Made by a program: the position numbers and the translations under genes | Notes under the pieces: model-generated | What the model was told of the DNA's origin: nothing | Databases searched by the model: none | Seen by the model: only the letters and a program-made list of their open reading frames with translations | Source: Gibbula magus | Lineage: Eukaryota; Mollusca; Gastropoda; Trochida; Trochidae | Length of the DNA stretch: 64,000 nt | Assembly: GCA_936450465.1 (NCBI GenBank) | Contig: OW388292.1 | Coordinates: forward strand, 23,714,652-23,778,651 | Direction of reading: 5' to 3' | Shown here: positions 25,060 to 35,063 of the stretch, in pieces | Position numbering within the stretch: position 1 is the stretch's first letter | Layout of the letters: each line of letters begins with the position of its first letter

Positions 25060-26648
25060 TTCTTTCCCGTAACAACAACTTCAAATTTAAAGTAATGTAT
25101 GGTCCCTGTTGCTAAGATACCAAAACTTCCTGTCATGCCCTTTGGCACCTCCTTTTCTGTTTGATGCCACATGCTCATGATGTTTTATTGAGTGGGAGCT
25201 ACAGAAAAAGTATCTAAAGGTGAGAATGTTGACCATATTTTTACTAAGCATCTTTCCTGTAACACTATTTTTTCCTTTACATGTACGATATTGCAAAGGT
25301 TTGTTTCCATGATTGCATTTGAATGTTGAAACAGTTGAATCTTCAACAGTGCAAACTTTGTAAGGGAGCATTCATTTTATGATAATGTTAATTGTGTTGA
25401 TGTATTTCTTTCCTGTAACATTCTTTCCTGTAACGATAAAATTGTTACAGGAAAGAGGGATTTTGTTACAGGAAAGAAATTTAGAAACTTCAAAGAGGAT
25501 GAATATTCAAAATGAGCTTTGAAAAGTTAATGTATTAGTAGGTTTAAAAACATACTTACACCGGTAGTACGTCAAATACATTGATTGTTACATATAATGT
25601 GAAAAACAGATTGATGTTGAACCTTATTCCATAACTGTTACAGTAAAGAATGATGATTGTAATGGGAAAGAATATATCTATTCTTGTAATTATTATTTTT
25701 AAGGATTTACAAACAACTGATTTTATGGAGCTGGAATCATTACATAAATGATGTATCCTACTGCATTTGCATTCAAGTAATTAATTTGTTAAGGTTTCGT
25801 GCTGGTAAAATCACAATGAATGTTTCTGTTACAGTAAAGAATGCATTCTGTTACAGTAAAGATTCATTCCGTTACGGTAAAGAGATACAATAACATAAAA
25901 TGGTGTATTATAACCAACGATTTTCAAACTCTTAGTGGATATTTATGCATGAACATCAAATGTATTTGACAGAGGATTTGATAAACGCATTGTTAGATAA
26001 TGCGAAAAATAGATTGATGAGCATCGTTTTCCTCTTAAACTGTTACAGTAAAGAATGACAACTGTTACAGGAAAGAATATATCGGTCTTAGTAATTATCA
26101 CATTGAATTGTTTGCAAACAAAAACAATATTTGAGCTGTGATCATTATATATGAATGATGTATCCTATTGCCTTTGCATTCAACTAATTAATTTGTTAAA
26201 GTTTCATGCATTTAAAATCACAATGAATGTTTCCGTTACAGTAAAGAATGCATTCTGTTACAGTAAAGATTCATTCCGTTACGGTAAAGAGATACAATAA
26301 CATAAAATGGTGTATTATAACCAACGATTTTCAAACTCTTAGTGGATATTTATGCATGAACATTAAATGTATTCGACAGATGATTTGATAAACGCATCGT
26401 TAGATAATGCGAAAAATAGATTGATAGGCGTCATTATCGATAAATTGTTACAGTAAAGAATGATAATTGTTACAGGAAAGAATATATATTTATCACATTG
26501 AATGTTTTACAAAGAAACATATTTTTTGAGCTGTAATCATTACATGAATGTATCTAGTGTAGGTGTGCTCGACATAAGTGAATTGTTAACTGTTCATTTA
26601 TATATTTGTTATATAATATCACAATGCATCTTCTGTTACAGTAAAGAA
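25060..26648. promoter_or_regulatory. Left subterminal motif array (GTTACAGKAAAGAA)
   Basis: Outer copies are inverted (TTCTTTCCYGTAAC at 25060, 25250, 25406, 25421). Inner copies are forward, starting at 25444, 25465, 25637, 25659 (weak), 25828, 25850, 25871, 26042, 26064, 26235, 26257, 26278, 26447, 26469 and 26635. Arrays like this at transposon ends are usually transposase-binding sites (as in Ac or En/Spm); that role is inference here. Two inverted and two forward copies at 25406-25478 could also form a hairpin. Confidence 0.75.
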
Positions 26649-26655
26649 CTGATTT
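25480..26655. repeat. About 407-bp tandem duplication upstream of the transposon gene
   Basis: Nearly three units. GTTACGGTAAAGAGATACAA starts at 25871 and 26278 (period 407), with about 230 bp around it almost identical. A more diverged unit precedes (25500-25800) and a partial one follows (26445-26655). The duplication multiplies the GTTACAGKAAAGAA motifs. Confidence 0.85.
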
Positions 26656-26767
26656 TGGTTTCACAAAAGATGACTTAAAACCTAACTCAAAATTAGGTAA
26701 CTCTAATAATTCTGTATTGTAAAAATTGATGTCAAAAGTAATTGTCTTTTCTTTACACAGGTCCACA

Positions 26768-29700
26768 ATGGCTATGAGCAATTCAGAAAGGCAGCGGAAA
26801 TTCAGAGAAAATCGTGACAAAGATTTAGAGAAGAGAGGGGCATATTTATTATCAGAAAGACAACGGTATAAAAGGGATAACGAAAGTGGGAAGAAAGGTT
26901 CTACTAAAGAGTTACCAGCAAGGGAGAGACGATCTTTGAGGAGAAAATGGAGAAAACAAAAGGCAGATCAAAAGGAACGTGCAAAAGTTGCTGAACAGAG
27001 AATAGAAAACCTTGTTACACCACCAATGTCCCCAGAAGCTCCACAGTTTCCCAGAGAGGCAGAATCAAGACAGAAAAGCCAACACCTTAAAACAGTGAAC
27101 AAACAGAAAGCTAAATGTTACCGGGACAACACAGTACTACAACGTGAATTGGAAAAGGCTAACAGAAAGGTCCTAATGTACAAGAAAAGAATGGACAGAA
27201 TCAAGAATAAGAACACTGGTGAAACACCCCGGAAAAAAACCCGAAGTCTGCTCAGAAATATCTCAAAGACGACTGTCAGAAAGACTTTATTGTTTCATAC
27301 TGTTCTACTAGATCAAATGAGAACATGGTATAAAGAAAAGAAAAGACACGTGAAACGGGACCTTGCAACAATGCTGTCTGGCCCAATACTGAAAAAGTAT
27401 AAGTTTAAATCAGCAGCATGGCAAGCATGTGGCATACAAACACGATCCAAACAGAACAAGCAAAGTCCTAATCACCTATCTCTCAGGGAAAAAAGATCCA
27501 TCAGAAACTTCTATGAGCGTGATGATGTATCAAGATTGATGACTGGCACTAAAAGAACTGTTACATACAAGAAGCAGACGAAACAGAGGAGGGTACTAAC
27601 AGACACACTAAAGCATTCATATCTGAAATACACCTCAGAAGGCAACACAAGTGTCAGTTTTACCACGTTCTATAGACTGCGTCCATTCTGGGTCATATTC
27701 CCAAAGCCTAGTGACAGAAGTACATGCCTCTGCAAGTTATGCGAAAACATCCAGTTTATGCTATCTGCATTAAAAGCTTCCAAAGCTATTGAAAGTGATT
27801 CAGTTGATAACTTTGTAGGGAATGTTGCTTGTGATATAAAATCACAGACATGTATGCATGGGAACTGTACTACATGCAGATCAGTCCGGGTACCATACGA
27901 CAAAACAACAAAGGACAATGAAATTCAATGGGCTCAGTGGATTACGAAAACTGAAATGAGGAAGATAAAGAAAAACAAATCTGAAGTTGAGAAGGAGGTG
28001 TCATACACGGTGAAGCAAACCTACAATGGGAGTGTCATGGACCTGCTAGAATGGCTTGACAAAAGTATAGACAGATATAAGAAGCACCATTTCAACATCA
28101 GAAACCAGTATGAATATTTCCGGGAACGCAGAGGAAACTTGATGAACAATGAATGTATAATCCATGTGGATTTTTCTGAAAATTATGTGTGCAAATATTC
28201 AAAGGAAATCCAAAGCATGCATTTCGGTGCTTCAAAAAAGCAATTATCCTTGCATACAGGTGTGTACTATGTTGGTCAGGATAAGCAGCAGACATTCTGT
28301 ACAGTAACTGAAGACCTAAACCATGGACCAGGTGCTATATGGGCCCACATGAAACCTGTTCTTTCACAAATTGCAAAGACATATCCGCAAGTGGACTCCT
28401 TGGAATTCTTCAGTGATGGTCCAACTGCCCAGTATCGCCAGAAGGGGAACTTTTTCCTACTGACTACCCAGCCGAAAGAATTTGGTTTTGAAAATACTGC
28501 TTGGTCCTTTTTTGAGGCTGGTCATGGCAAAGGTGTCCCAGATGCTGTGGGTGGAGCTGTCAAACGAAAAGCTGACACTTATGTCAAATATGGGAAAGAC
28601 ATTACATCGGGAGAGGACTTCATCAAAGCTCTCAGTGACAGCACTGTTGACTGTTATCTGATCCCAGTAGAGGACATTTGCCAAGGAGTAAGAGCTGCTT
28701 CTTCACAAAGGCTTCAGGCAGTCAAGGGAACTCTGAACTTGCACCAAGTGTGTTCCATCTCAGAGGGAGTGGTATCCTACAGAGATACAAGCTGTTCTTG
28801 TCGGTATCCAAATGAGTGCCCTGAACATAAACTGAAGAAAGCAAACTTATCCTTGAGACAAAAACTCACATCAACTCTTCAAACCCAAACCATGGGAGCA
28901 ACTTCTAAACCTAAGAAGTTGTCGCAACCAAACATGAATGCTAATGTTTCAAAGAAAAGATCAGTAAAAAGAAGAAAAATGCAACCCGAAAGAAGTAATT
29001 TTGATATTATCCTAGAGGAAATGGAAATGTGCACAACATATGAAATGCTGCAAACAAAGTGTGAAGAGATTGAGAAACGCCTCGAGCCTATGAACAAAGT
29101 GTCTGAGTCTGTTAGTTTCACAACTCAACCTTTAGAGCCTGATGTTGAAGCTATGGATATGATACCATCAGACCTTCCTGATCAAAGAACGTTGTATGCA
29201 TGCCAGGTTGATGCAGATGGGAATTGTTTGCCATCGTGTGGAAGTGTCCATGCCTTCGGTTGTACGTCAGGGACTTCTGAAATTAGGGCCAGAATTGTGT
29301 GTGAGTTAGTTCTCAACGAAGAAAGGTATTTGAGTAGCAGGTACCTCTCAAGAGGAACAGAGGAAAATCCACAAAAACCGAAAAACTGGCCGTATCTCTA
29401 CACTCAATACTCAGATGTGTATGTTCCTGGTATACACCTTTCGGATGAAATTGTCCAATATTTCTTCAGATGTGAAGTGCTGAAAGTCAGGAAGAACAAA
29501 AGTTTTATGGGCATGTGGCAGTTACACGCCTTAGCTGAAGTCCTGAACATGCCTGTGTATTCGGTGTACCCAGAACTTGGAGCAACTTGTGTTCGACGTG
29601 ACTATCATCGTCTTCTTTTGCCCAGTACTGATGAAAATTGTACAGATACACCAGTCTATATATTGTGGACAAGCACTAGAGTAGACATGAACAAGGAACA

Positions 29701-31096
29701 TTGGATTCCAAATCATTTTGTTCCTCTCATCCCAATAGAACCAATGTATGTTGAGGTCATGAGAACGAATCCAGAAATGACAGATGATGACATGGAGTCA
29801 GAGAATGCCATGGTTGAGAATTGTGAGATTGTGGTTGAAAAGAATGATGATGTGGAAGCAGAGCAAATGGTGGTTGAAGTATGCAAGGATAGAGATGGCA
29901 AGAAGTATGACGTGGGGGCAAATGGCGTGGTGGTTGAAAGAAGTGAGAGTGGGGCTGGCAAGAATGATGATGTGGGGGCAAATGGCGTGGTGGTTGAAAG
30001 AAGTGAGAGTGGGGCTGGCAAGAATGATGATGTGGGGGCAAATGGCGTGGTGGTTGAAAGAAGTGAGAGTGGGGCTGGCAAGAATGATGATGTGGGGGCA
30101 AATGGCGTGGTGGTTGAAAGAAGTGAGAGTTGGGCTGGCAAGAATGATGATGTGGGGGCAAATGGCGTGGTGGTTGAAAGAAGTGAGAGTTGGGCTGGCA
30201 AGAATGATGATGTGGGGGCAAATGGCGAGGTGGTTGAAAGAAGTGAGAGTGGGGCTGGCAAGAATGATGATTTTGAAGCAAATGGCATGGTGGTTGACAG
30301 AAGTGAGAGTGGGACTGGCAAGAATGATGATTTGGAGGCAAATGGCATGGTGGTTGAAAGAAGTGAAAGTGGGGCTGGCAAGAATGATGATTTTGGGACA
30401 AATGGCATGGTGGTTGAAAGAAATGAAAGTGGGGCTGGCAAGAATGATGATTTGGAGGCAAATGGCATGGTGGTTGAAAGAAGTGAAAGTGGGGCTGGCA
30501 AGAATGATGATTTGGAGGCAAATGGCATGGTGGTTGAAATTAGCGAGGTTGAGGCTAGCAAGAACGATGTAGTTAAAGTAGAGTGTGTGGTGGTAAAGAG
30601 TTGTAAGATTGGGATAGACAAGAACAAGGTTGTGGAAGCAGCGAGTGGGGTAGGGACTGACAAAATCAATCATTTTAAATCAGAAACTGACATGAAGGGT
30701 GAAGTTGAAACTGAGGGTGTGATGGTAAAGAGATGTGAGGATGGCGCAGGCAAAATCGAAATAGAACAGGAAATAGAGGGATACAAATTGAAGATCCCCA
30801 GTCCTGAACGGTGCATTGGTAAATACGTTGTCGTTGACTTCAATCAGGTCCCGTACCCTGGTCATGTGAGTGATGCTTCAGAAACACACGTGCTAGTTGA
30901 GTGCATGCATCGTACTTCTAAACTAGAGAAGAATGACTTTTTCTGGCCTAAGAAAAGAAAGGACATTGAGTGGTATGACCATGACAATATCATGGCATTG
31001 ATACCTGAGCCACAGCAAATCAAGAACACTTCTCATTTCGAGGTCCAACCTGTGGCATGGAATGAAATTCTGGAATTGTTCAAATCCATGAACTAA
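26768..31096 (+). CDS. Transposase-like protein with DDE-like core and OTU-like domain
   Basis: 1,442 codons without a stop. The frame also has an ATG at 26729, but TCTTTTCTTTACACAG just before 26761 looks like a 3' splice site, so ATG 26768 is preferred. In order: Arg/Lys-rich start (SERQRKFRENRDKD) and a likely coiled coil (residues 110-150). A Cys/His cluster follows, CLCKLC (C320-C325) and CMHGNCTTC (C362-C370). The DDE-like core is HVDFSENY (D468), FFSDGPTAQY (D550) and FFEAGHGKG (E583; D592 also possible). The OTU-like domain has DGNC (C820), MWQLHALAEVL and PNHFVPL (H983). Then a 20-residue repeat region (about 1,018-1,258) and a small barrel-like C-terminus (GKYVVVDFNQVPYPG to IPEPQ). 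I recall similar multi-copy predicted proteins in fish and invertebrates, but no named function. Transposase is inferred from the core and the element ends. Confidence 0.8.
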   Translation: MAMSNSERQRKFRENRDKDLEKRGAYLLSERQRYKRDNESGKKGSTKELPARERRSLRRKWRKQKADQKERAKVAEQRIENLVTPPMSPEAPQFPREAESRQKSQHLKTVNKQKAKCYRDNTVLQRELEKANRKVLMYKKRMDRIKNKNTGETPRKKTRSLLRNISKTTVRKTLLFHTVLLDQMRTWYKEKKRHVKRDLATMLSGPILKKYKFKSAAWQACGIQTRSKQNKQSPNHLSLREKRSIRNFYERDDVSRLMTGTKRTVTYKKQTKQRRVLTDTLKHSYLKYTSEGNTSVSFTTFYRLRPFWVIFPKPSDRSTCLCKLCENIQFMLSALKASKAIESDSVDNFVGNVACDIKSQTCMHGNCTTCRSVRVPYDKTTKDNEIQWAQWITKTEMRKIKKNKSEVEKEVSYTVKQTYNGSVMDLLEWLDKSIDRYKKHHFNIRNQYEYFRERRGNLMNNECIIHVDFSENYVCKYSKEIQSMHFGASKKQLSLHTGVYYVGQDKQQTFCTVTEDLNHGPGAIWAHMKPVLSQIAKTYPQVDSLEFFSDGPTAQYRQKGNFFLLTTQPKEFGFENTAWSFFEAGHGKGVPDAVGGAVKRKADTYVKYGKDITSGEDFIKALSDSTVDCYLIPVEDICQGVRAASSQRLQAVKGTLNLHQVCSISEGVVSYRDTSCSCRYPNECPEHKLKKANLSLRQKLTSTLQTQTMGATSKPKKLSQPNMNANVSKKRSVKRRKMQPERSNFDIILEEMEMCTTYEMLQTKCEEIEKRLEPMNKVSESVSFTTQPLEPDVEAMDMIPSDLPDQRTLYACQVDADGNCLPSCGSVHAFGCTSGTSEIRARIVCELVLNEERYLSSRYLSRGTEENPQKPKNWPYLYTQYSDVYVPGIHLSDEIVQYFFRCEVLKVRKNKSFMGMWQLHALAEVLNMPVYSVYPELGATCVRRDYHRLLLPSTDENCTDTPVYILWTSTRVDMNKEHWIPNHFVPLIPIEPMYVEVMRTNPEMTDDDMESENAMVENCEIVVEKNDDVEAEQMVVEVCKDRDGKKYDVGANGVVVERSESGAGKNDDVGANGVVVERSESGAGKNDDVGANGVVVERSESGAGKNDDVGANGVVVERSESWAGKNDDVGANGVVVERSESWAGKNDDVGANGEVVERSESGAGKNDDFEANGMVVDRSESGTGKNDDLEANGMVVERSESGAGKNDDFGTNGMVVERNESGAGKNDDLEANGMVVERSESGAGKNDDLEANGMVVEISEVEASKNDVVKVECVVVKSCKIGIDKNKVVEAASGVGTDKINHFKSETDMKGEVETEGVMVKRCEDGAGKIEIEQEIEGYKLKIPSPERCIGKYVVVDFNQVPYPGHVSDASETHVLVECMHRTSKLEKNDFFWPKKRKDIEWYDHDNIMALIPEPQQIKNTSHFEVQPVAWNEILELFKSMN
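29821..30540 (+). repeat. 60-bp in-frame minisatellite in the transposon gene
   Basis: Twelve 60-bp units, each coding a variant of GKNDDVGANGVVVERSESGA. The three units at 29941-30120 are identical, the next two differ at one or two bases, and the outer ones are more diverged. Because 60 is a multiple of 3 and the unit lacks stops, all frames on both strands stay open here. The translated repeat is acidic and polar and is probably a flexible linker. Confidence 0.95.
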
Positions 31097-32306
31097 CTGA
31101 CTTCAATTTATAAATTTTCAAGTTCAAAAGTTCAAGTTGTGTTACTGTTATTTCGTTAATTCAAAGTCCCTACATTGCATTGAATCTGGCTGAAGATATC
31201 CAATTACTGCTGGAGAAATTGATTGTTATACTACTAGTTACAAGTTTTGAGGAGTTTGATTGAATTTCTTTGATTGGAAGTTTTGTCTCGTTAATATTGT
31301 GAATTCTTCTAGAGAACAATTCTGGCAAGTATTTTTGTAATTAATTGGTAAAAATTAAGGTTGAAATCATATTTTTGATATTGATAAACTGACAGTCCTA
31401 GTTGGCATTTAATCTGTTTTCCTGAATCATTACTCACTCAGAGAGTTTCCTTATTTTTTGAGAGAATAAGTTGATGTATTACACTGTGTACTTCAGTTAA
31501 TCTTCTTACATTTATGGATTTTCTTTAATTTGTGACTGTACATTTGTTTAATTCTTTCCTGTAACAACATGATCTTTACTGTAACATGTTAACAAGCACA
31601 AAATATTTGTTGCAGTAATAGCGTTTTATAATTTCCCGATCATAGTTATTTTAGATTCTAAGTTTAAAATTGATGTTACTTAATTGAGGATATTTAATTT
31701 GTTTCCTCTATTGTGTTCTATATTAATGTATCAAGATTGATAATATCTTTACTGTCACAATTGTGTTCTTTCCTGTAACAAACATTTCTTTCCCATAACA
31801 ACACTATAATAATAATTTTAAAAGATTTCTGTAATACATATTCATATAGAAACAATGTTAAAGGAAGGATGAATGCAATCATCAACATAAATGAAATAAA
31901 AAAATATGTTTATCTGACTTTTATCTGAAAATTTTAAAATTGAAACTTTGTTCTGTGTGTCGTTTTAAAGGTAGTGTGCATACAATGCTTTGTAACACAA
32001 AATAACAATGGAAAATCAAGTTTATTTGTGGTTTTAGTTTAAATCCAACCTGCCCTTCATGTTAGGCATAAAATAATACAATTATCCTTTTTTTTAATTA
32101 CATAAAACATCATTAGATTATTGTTACGGGAAAGAAATGCAAATACAGATTTTCAAGAAAACATGTTTTTTCACAAAAAAATAATTACAATTAAGGGTCA
32201 GTTCTGAGATCTTTAGAAAGAGTATTAATATATGTTGTCATTTAAACAATAAATATCAAACTTATCAAACATTGTATTTTGTCATTTCCTTAGAACCAAA
32301 TCTTGA
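31097..32306 (+). other. Transposon 3' flank with right subterminal motifs
   Basis: Non-coding. TTCTTTCCTGTAAC-type motifs start at 31552, 31572, 31745, 31766 and 31786, opposite in orientation to the inner left copies. One GTTACGGGAAAGAA at 32123 exactly mirrors the outermost left copy at 25060. Possible polyadenylation signals (AATAAA) lie near 31894 and 32250. Confidence 0.7.
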
Positions 32307-32326
32307 CATTTTTTTAAAAAGACTCA
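32307..32326 (-). repeat. Right terminal inverted repeat
   Basis: Reverse complement begins TGAGTCTTTTTAAAAAAATG. TATA follows at 32327-32330. Confidence 0.75.
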
Positions 32327-32330
32327 TATA

Positions 32331-33413
32331 TCTATCTCATTCAAATATATATACTTAATTTTTCAAAAATTTTTCGACCCACAATAAGTGGAGAAACTAA
32401 CTAGTAAACGTGTTTTTCAGTCTAAATATATATCAATACTATTATTTTCAAGCGCAAAGCATTTATATTTAGGTATACACCCACACTGTACACAAACAAA
32501 AGAGAAACAGAGTTTATGAGTACTCAAAGAAATTGATTTATTTTTAGGTTATTATTCAAATTGAAGGTATTTTACTTGTATAATCAATGATAATATATAC
32601 GTAATATATATGTACCGGTATATGTCATAGTTTTGCTGTTATAATAACAATAAATTATCATTTACCAGATGAAATGTTAATTTGTGTATTCACATGAGAT
32701 TAAGAAACAGTTTGATTTAACAATCGTCACATTCAGTAATCTGTGACAAGAGACGAAAACAATTGAGAAGAACGAGATTCACGTGGGCTGCTTTGACGAC
32801 TTATGAAATTTACAAGCCTACACGCCTCGGAAACGCTGGTTGCTGTGTAGCACATTTTAAGAGAATTTTGTTTTTGGTGTCTATATTGTTATTTGACAAC
32901 AAGGACATATAATCCGAAATAGAAGGATAAATTTGAAGCAGTCCATAACATCTTGAACATACTTGAACATGACTGTAGATGTACAGCGTATGCCATTCCG
33001 TGGAAGATGTTGAATTGTACAATATATGCCCGTGAAGCCTGATAAGTACATGTATGACATTTAAGGTTTCTGGAGCGTTGATGCCAAGTCCTTATTCCTT
33101 ATTTTGGAAAAGAAGGAGGGAGCAGACACATTACATCGGGGAGAGTCATATCTCTGTCGTCCATTGTTTCACACCAATCGAAATGTGACTGCAGATAATA
33201 TTTTCACAGATGAACTCCAAGCAACAGAACTGCTGTCAAATGGATTGACCCTAGTTCAGTGTTAAATCTCCAACGGAGAATGCAGATCCTCTCAATGTTC
33301 TCTGTCATTTGAGCAGGTTTCTATGTTTCAATTCTATTGTTACATGGTTCATGTCACCCTTTTTTCAATTTTGTAATAAATAACTGATTACTTATCAGAT
33401 CAAATCTTTTATT
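32331..33413. other. Intergenic, nothing recognised
   Basis: AT-rich. It would hold the 3' UTR end of the minus-strand gene model if that is real. Confidence 0.45.
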
Positions 33414-34223
33414 TTATTCTTTCATTTTGTACATTTGTTTAAATATGGCTTGAAGATTCTCTTCGTACACTCTGAATGGTGGATCCGCCACTGGTGGGTC
33501 TATCATCTGCCTCACAGTGACCCTGAAGAAATAGAATAATGAATTATATGAATGGACTGACCATATCGGCTTCAATATGACTAAAAATTATTATAAATTT
33601 GCATTTGATTTACCTTATTGTCGTCAAGAACACCTGGAATTTGTACAAATATTAAAAAGGGGAAAGTATGGCAATAGTATAGTGTTCAGAAATAGTAAAA
33701 ACTACAAATAAAGAATATGTAATTAATCAATAAGACTTAAGTTTGATTAATAAATACTTACCCTCTCTTAGTGTTGACTGGAGTCTCTGCATTGTTTCTT
33801 CTCTCTGTCAACTAACAATTGCTGAACAGTGGGCCCTTGTTCAGTGATTCACTGGCAAGTGAAAACCTCAGGGTATGTCTGGGCGTCTCAGGCCCAGGGT
33901 AACCGTTAAAGGCAGACAAGAAGGGTAGCAGGACAGGGGTTAACTTTACTAGAGGTTCATTTGAGAAAGAAAACCCAGGTTTTAGGAAGTGTTTTCTCGT
34001 GCTTTCTTTTTCATAGTGGTGATGCTCAATAACTTCTCTAAAAATGTGATTCCTCACCGATTTCGTTATGAGTTGTATGTTTGTTACAAAATATATCAAC
34101 ATGAATGCGAAAGTGTGGATTTATTAATTTTTTGTCTGTGTCAAAGAGTGTTTTGAACCCTTGTGCTTTTCTTTTAACAACAATTTGGATAGGAACAACC
34201 ATGACATTTGGTAAAGCTACCAT
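33414..34223 (-). CDS. Candidate small three-exon gene, 105 residues, function unknown
   Basis: Spliced model on the minus strand: exon 1, 34223-34058 (ATG; ends ATCG then donor GTGAGG); exon 2, 33804-33762 (acceptor TTGACAG; donor AGG|GTAAGT, a near-perfect consensus); exon 3, 33522-33414 (acceptor TATTTCTTCAG, TAA stop, overlapping AATAAA). Lengths 166+43+109 = 318 nt stay in phase. The product starts MVALPNVMVV and ends VYEENLQAIFKQMYKMKE; exon 3 looks protein-like (DPPVADPPFRVYEENL). No family is recognised, and there is no signal peptide or membrane segment. The first intron's acceptor has a poor pyrimidine tract, so exon 1 is the least certain; exons 2 and 3 could join other upstream exons. 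Confidence 0.4.
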
Positions 34224-35051
34224 TGGTGTGTGTTGGTATACTAGCAGGGAATACGTTATGGTATCTAACCAGTAACATTTGAAAACATAAAATATAGTAA
34301 AAGCGTTGTCAAAAATGTAACGCTTGGGTGATTTATATCTACATAGGAAAAAATCGGCCTAAGAATATATTGAGTTTTCATCTTAAACTAATCCAACAAG
34401 AATGAACCTGAGTATAACATAATAATTATACAAAATACGAAAAATTTAGCCTTTGCTGTGTAATTCAGATACTGTAAATTAACATTCATATGGATTACAC
34501 CAGCTGCAATAGGGACGAATCTACTATTTTAAACATACACGACTCATCTATTTGAATGAAGTTTCCATGTTCCATTAATTTGTATATAATCTTGAAACTT
34601 CCCGACTGTAAACAACCACGGCGCCACCTTTCCATGTTTCCTAAGTGAGATAAATTCAATCATAGTGCCGTAACACTTGCTTTTCATAGCTATCGTCATT
34701 ATAGATTGTCCCGCCCATTGTCATGCTAAGATAAAACAAAACCATCAAGCAACGAGTTTGAAGTTCCTTTTAAAACAGTCCATATTCTAACATTAATCTA
34801 GACGATCTGTGATAATAAGTCAAGACCAATCCTGGCTGAGGGAACAAATATAACCTCTGAGTAATTGCTTGCATTTGGGGCTGGTGTGGCGTGATTTAGA
34901 TGTCAGATTGAAGGTAATTTATTTGAAGCTAATTGAATGTTCATGTTCAGACGTCATAGTGATATTACCTCCAGCAGAATCAGGACTCTCAACCAGAACC
35001 GCTAAAGTGATATCCCAACCGACGTTCATTTCACCCTGACATTCCATTTGG
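34224..35051. other. Intergenic, nothing recognised
   Basis: No coding frame or repeat identified. Confidence 0.5.
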
Positions 35052-35063
35052 ATCGTCCTTGGT

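Larger units (their letters stand above)
24682..32326 (+). mobile_element. 7.6-kb candidate autonomous DNA transposon, superfamily unassigned
   Basis: The left end TGAGTCTTTTTCAAAAAAAT (24682-24701) mirrors the right end (32307-32326), with one base missing on the right. TATA flanks both ends (24678-24681, 32327-32330), a plausible 4-bp TSD. Inside, GTTACAGKAAAGAA motifs cluster on both flanks in mirrored orientation, and a single long gene occupies the centre (26768-31096). TIRs, subterminal arrays and an open frame with a DDE-like core together indicate a cut-and-paste element that may have been active recently. I could not match the TIR and TSD to a named superfamily. Confidence 0.75.

Noticed and set aside
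25406..26648. Regularly spaced short repeats as a CRISPR array
   Set aside because: Spacers are repetitive, motif orientation changes, there are no cas genes and the setting is eukaryotic. Subterminal transposon motifs explain it.
29713..30673. Long open frames (up to 318 codons) on both strands across the 60-bp repeat
   Set aside because: They exist because a stop-free 60-bp unit, a multiple of three, is repeated; the plus-strand frame continues far on both sides with recognisable domains and is the real gene.
33621..33640. 20-nt micro-exon between CAAATTCCAG and GTAAAT
   Set aside because: Including it in the three-exon model introduces a stop or changes exon 3 to a less protein-like frame; kept out, though not excluded.
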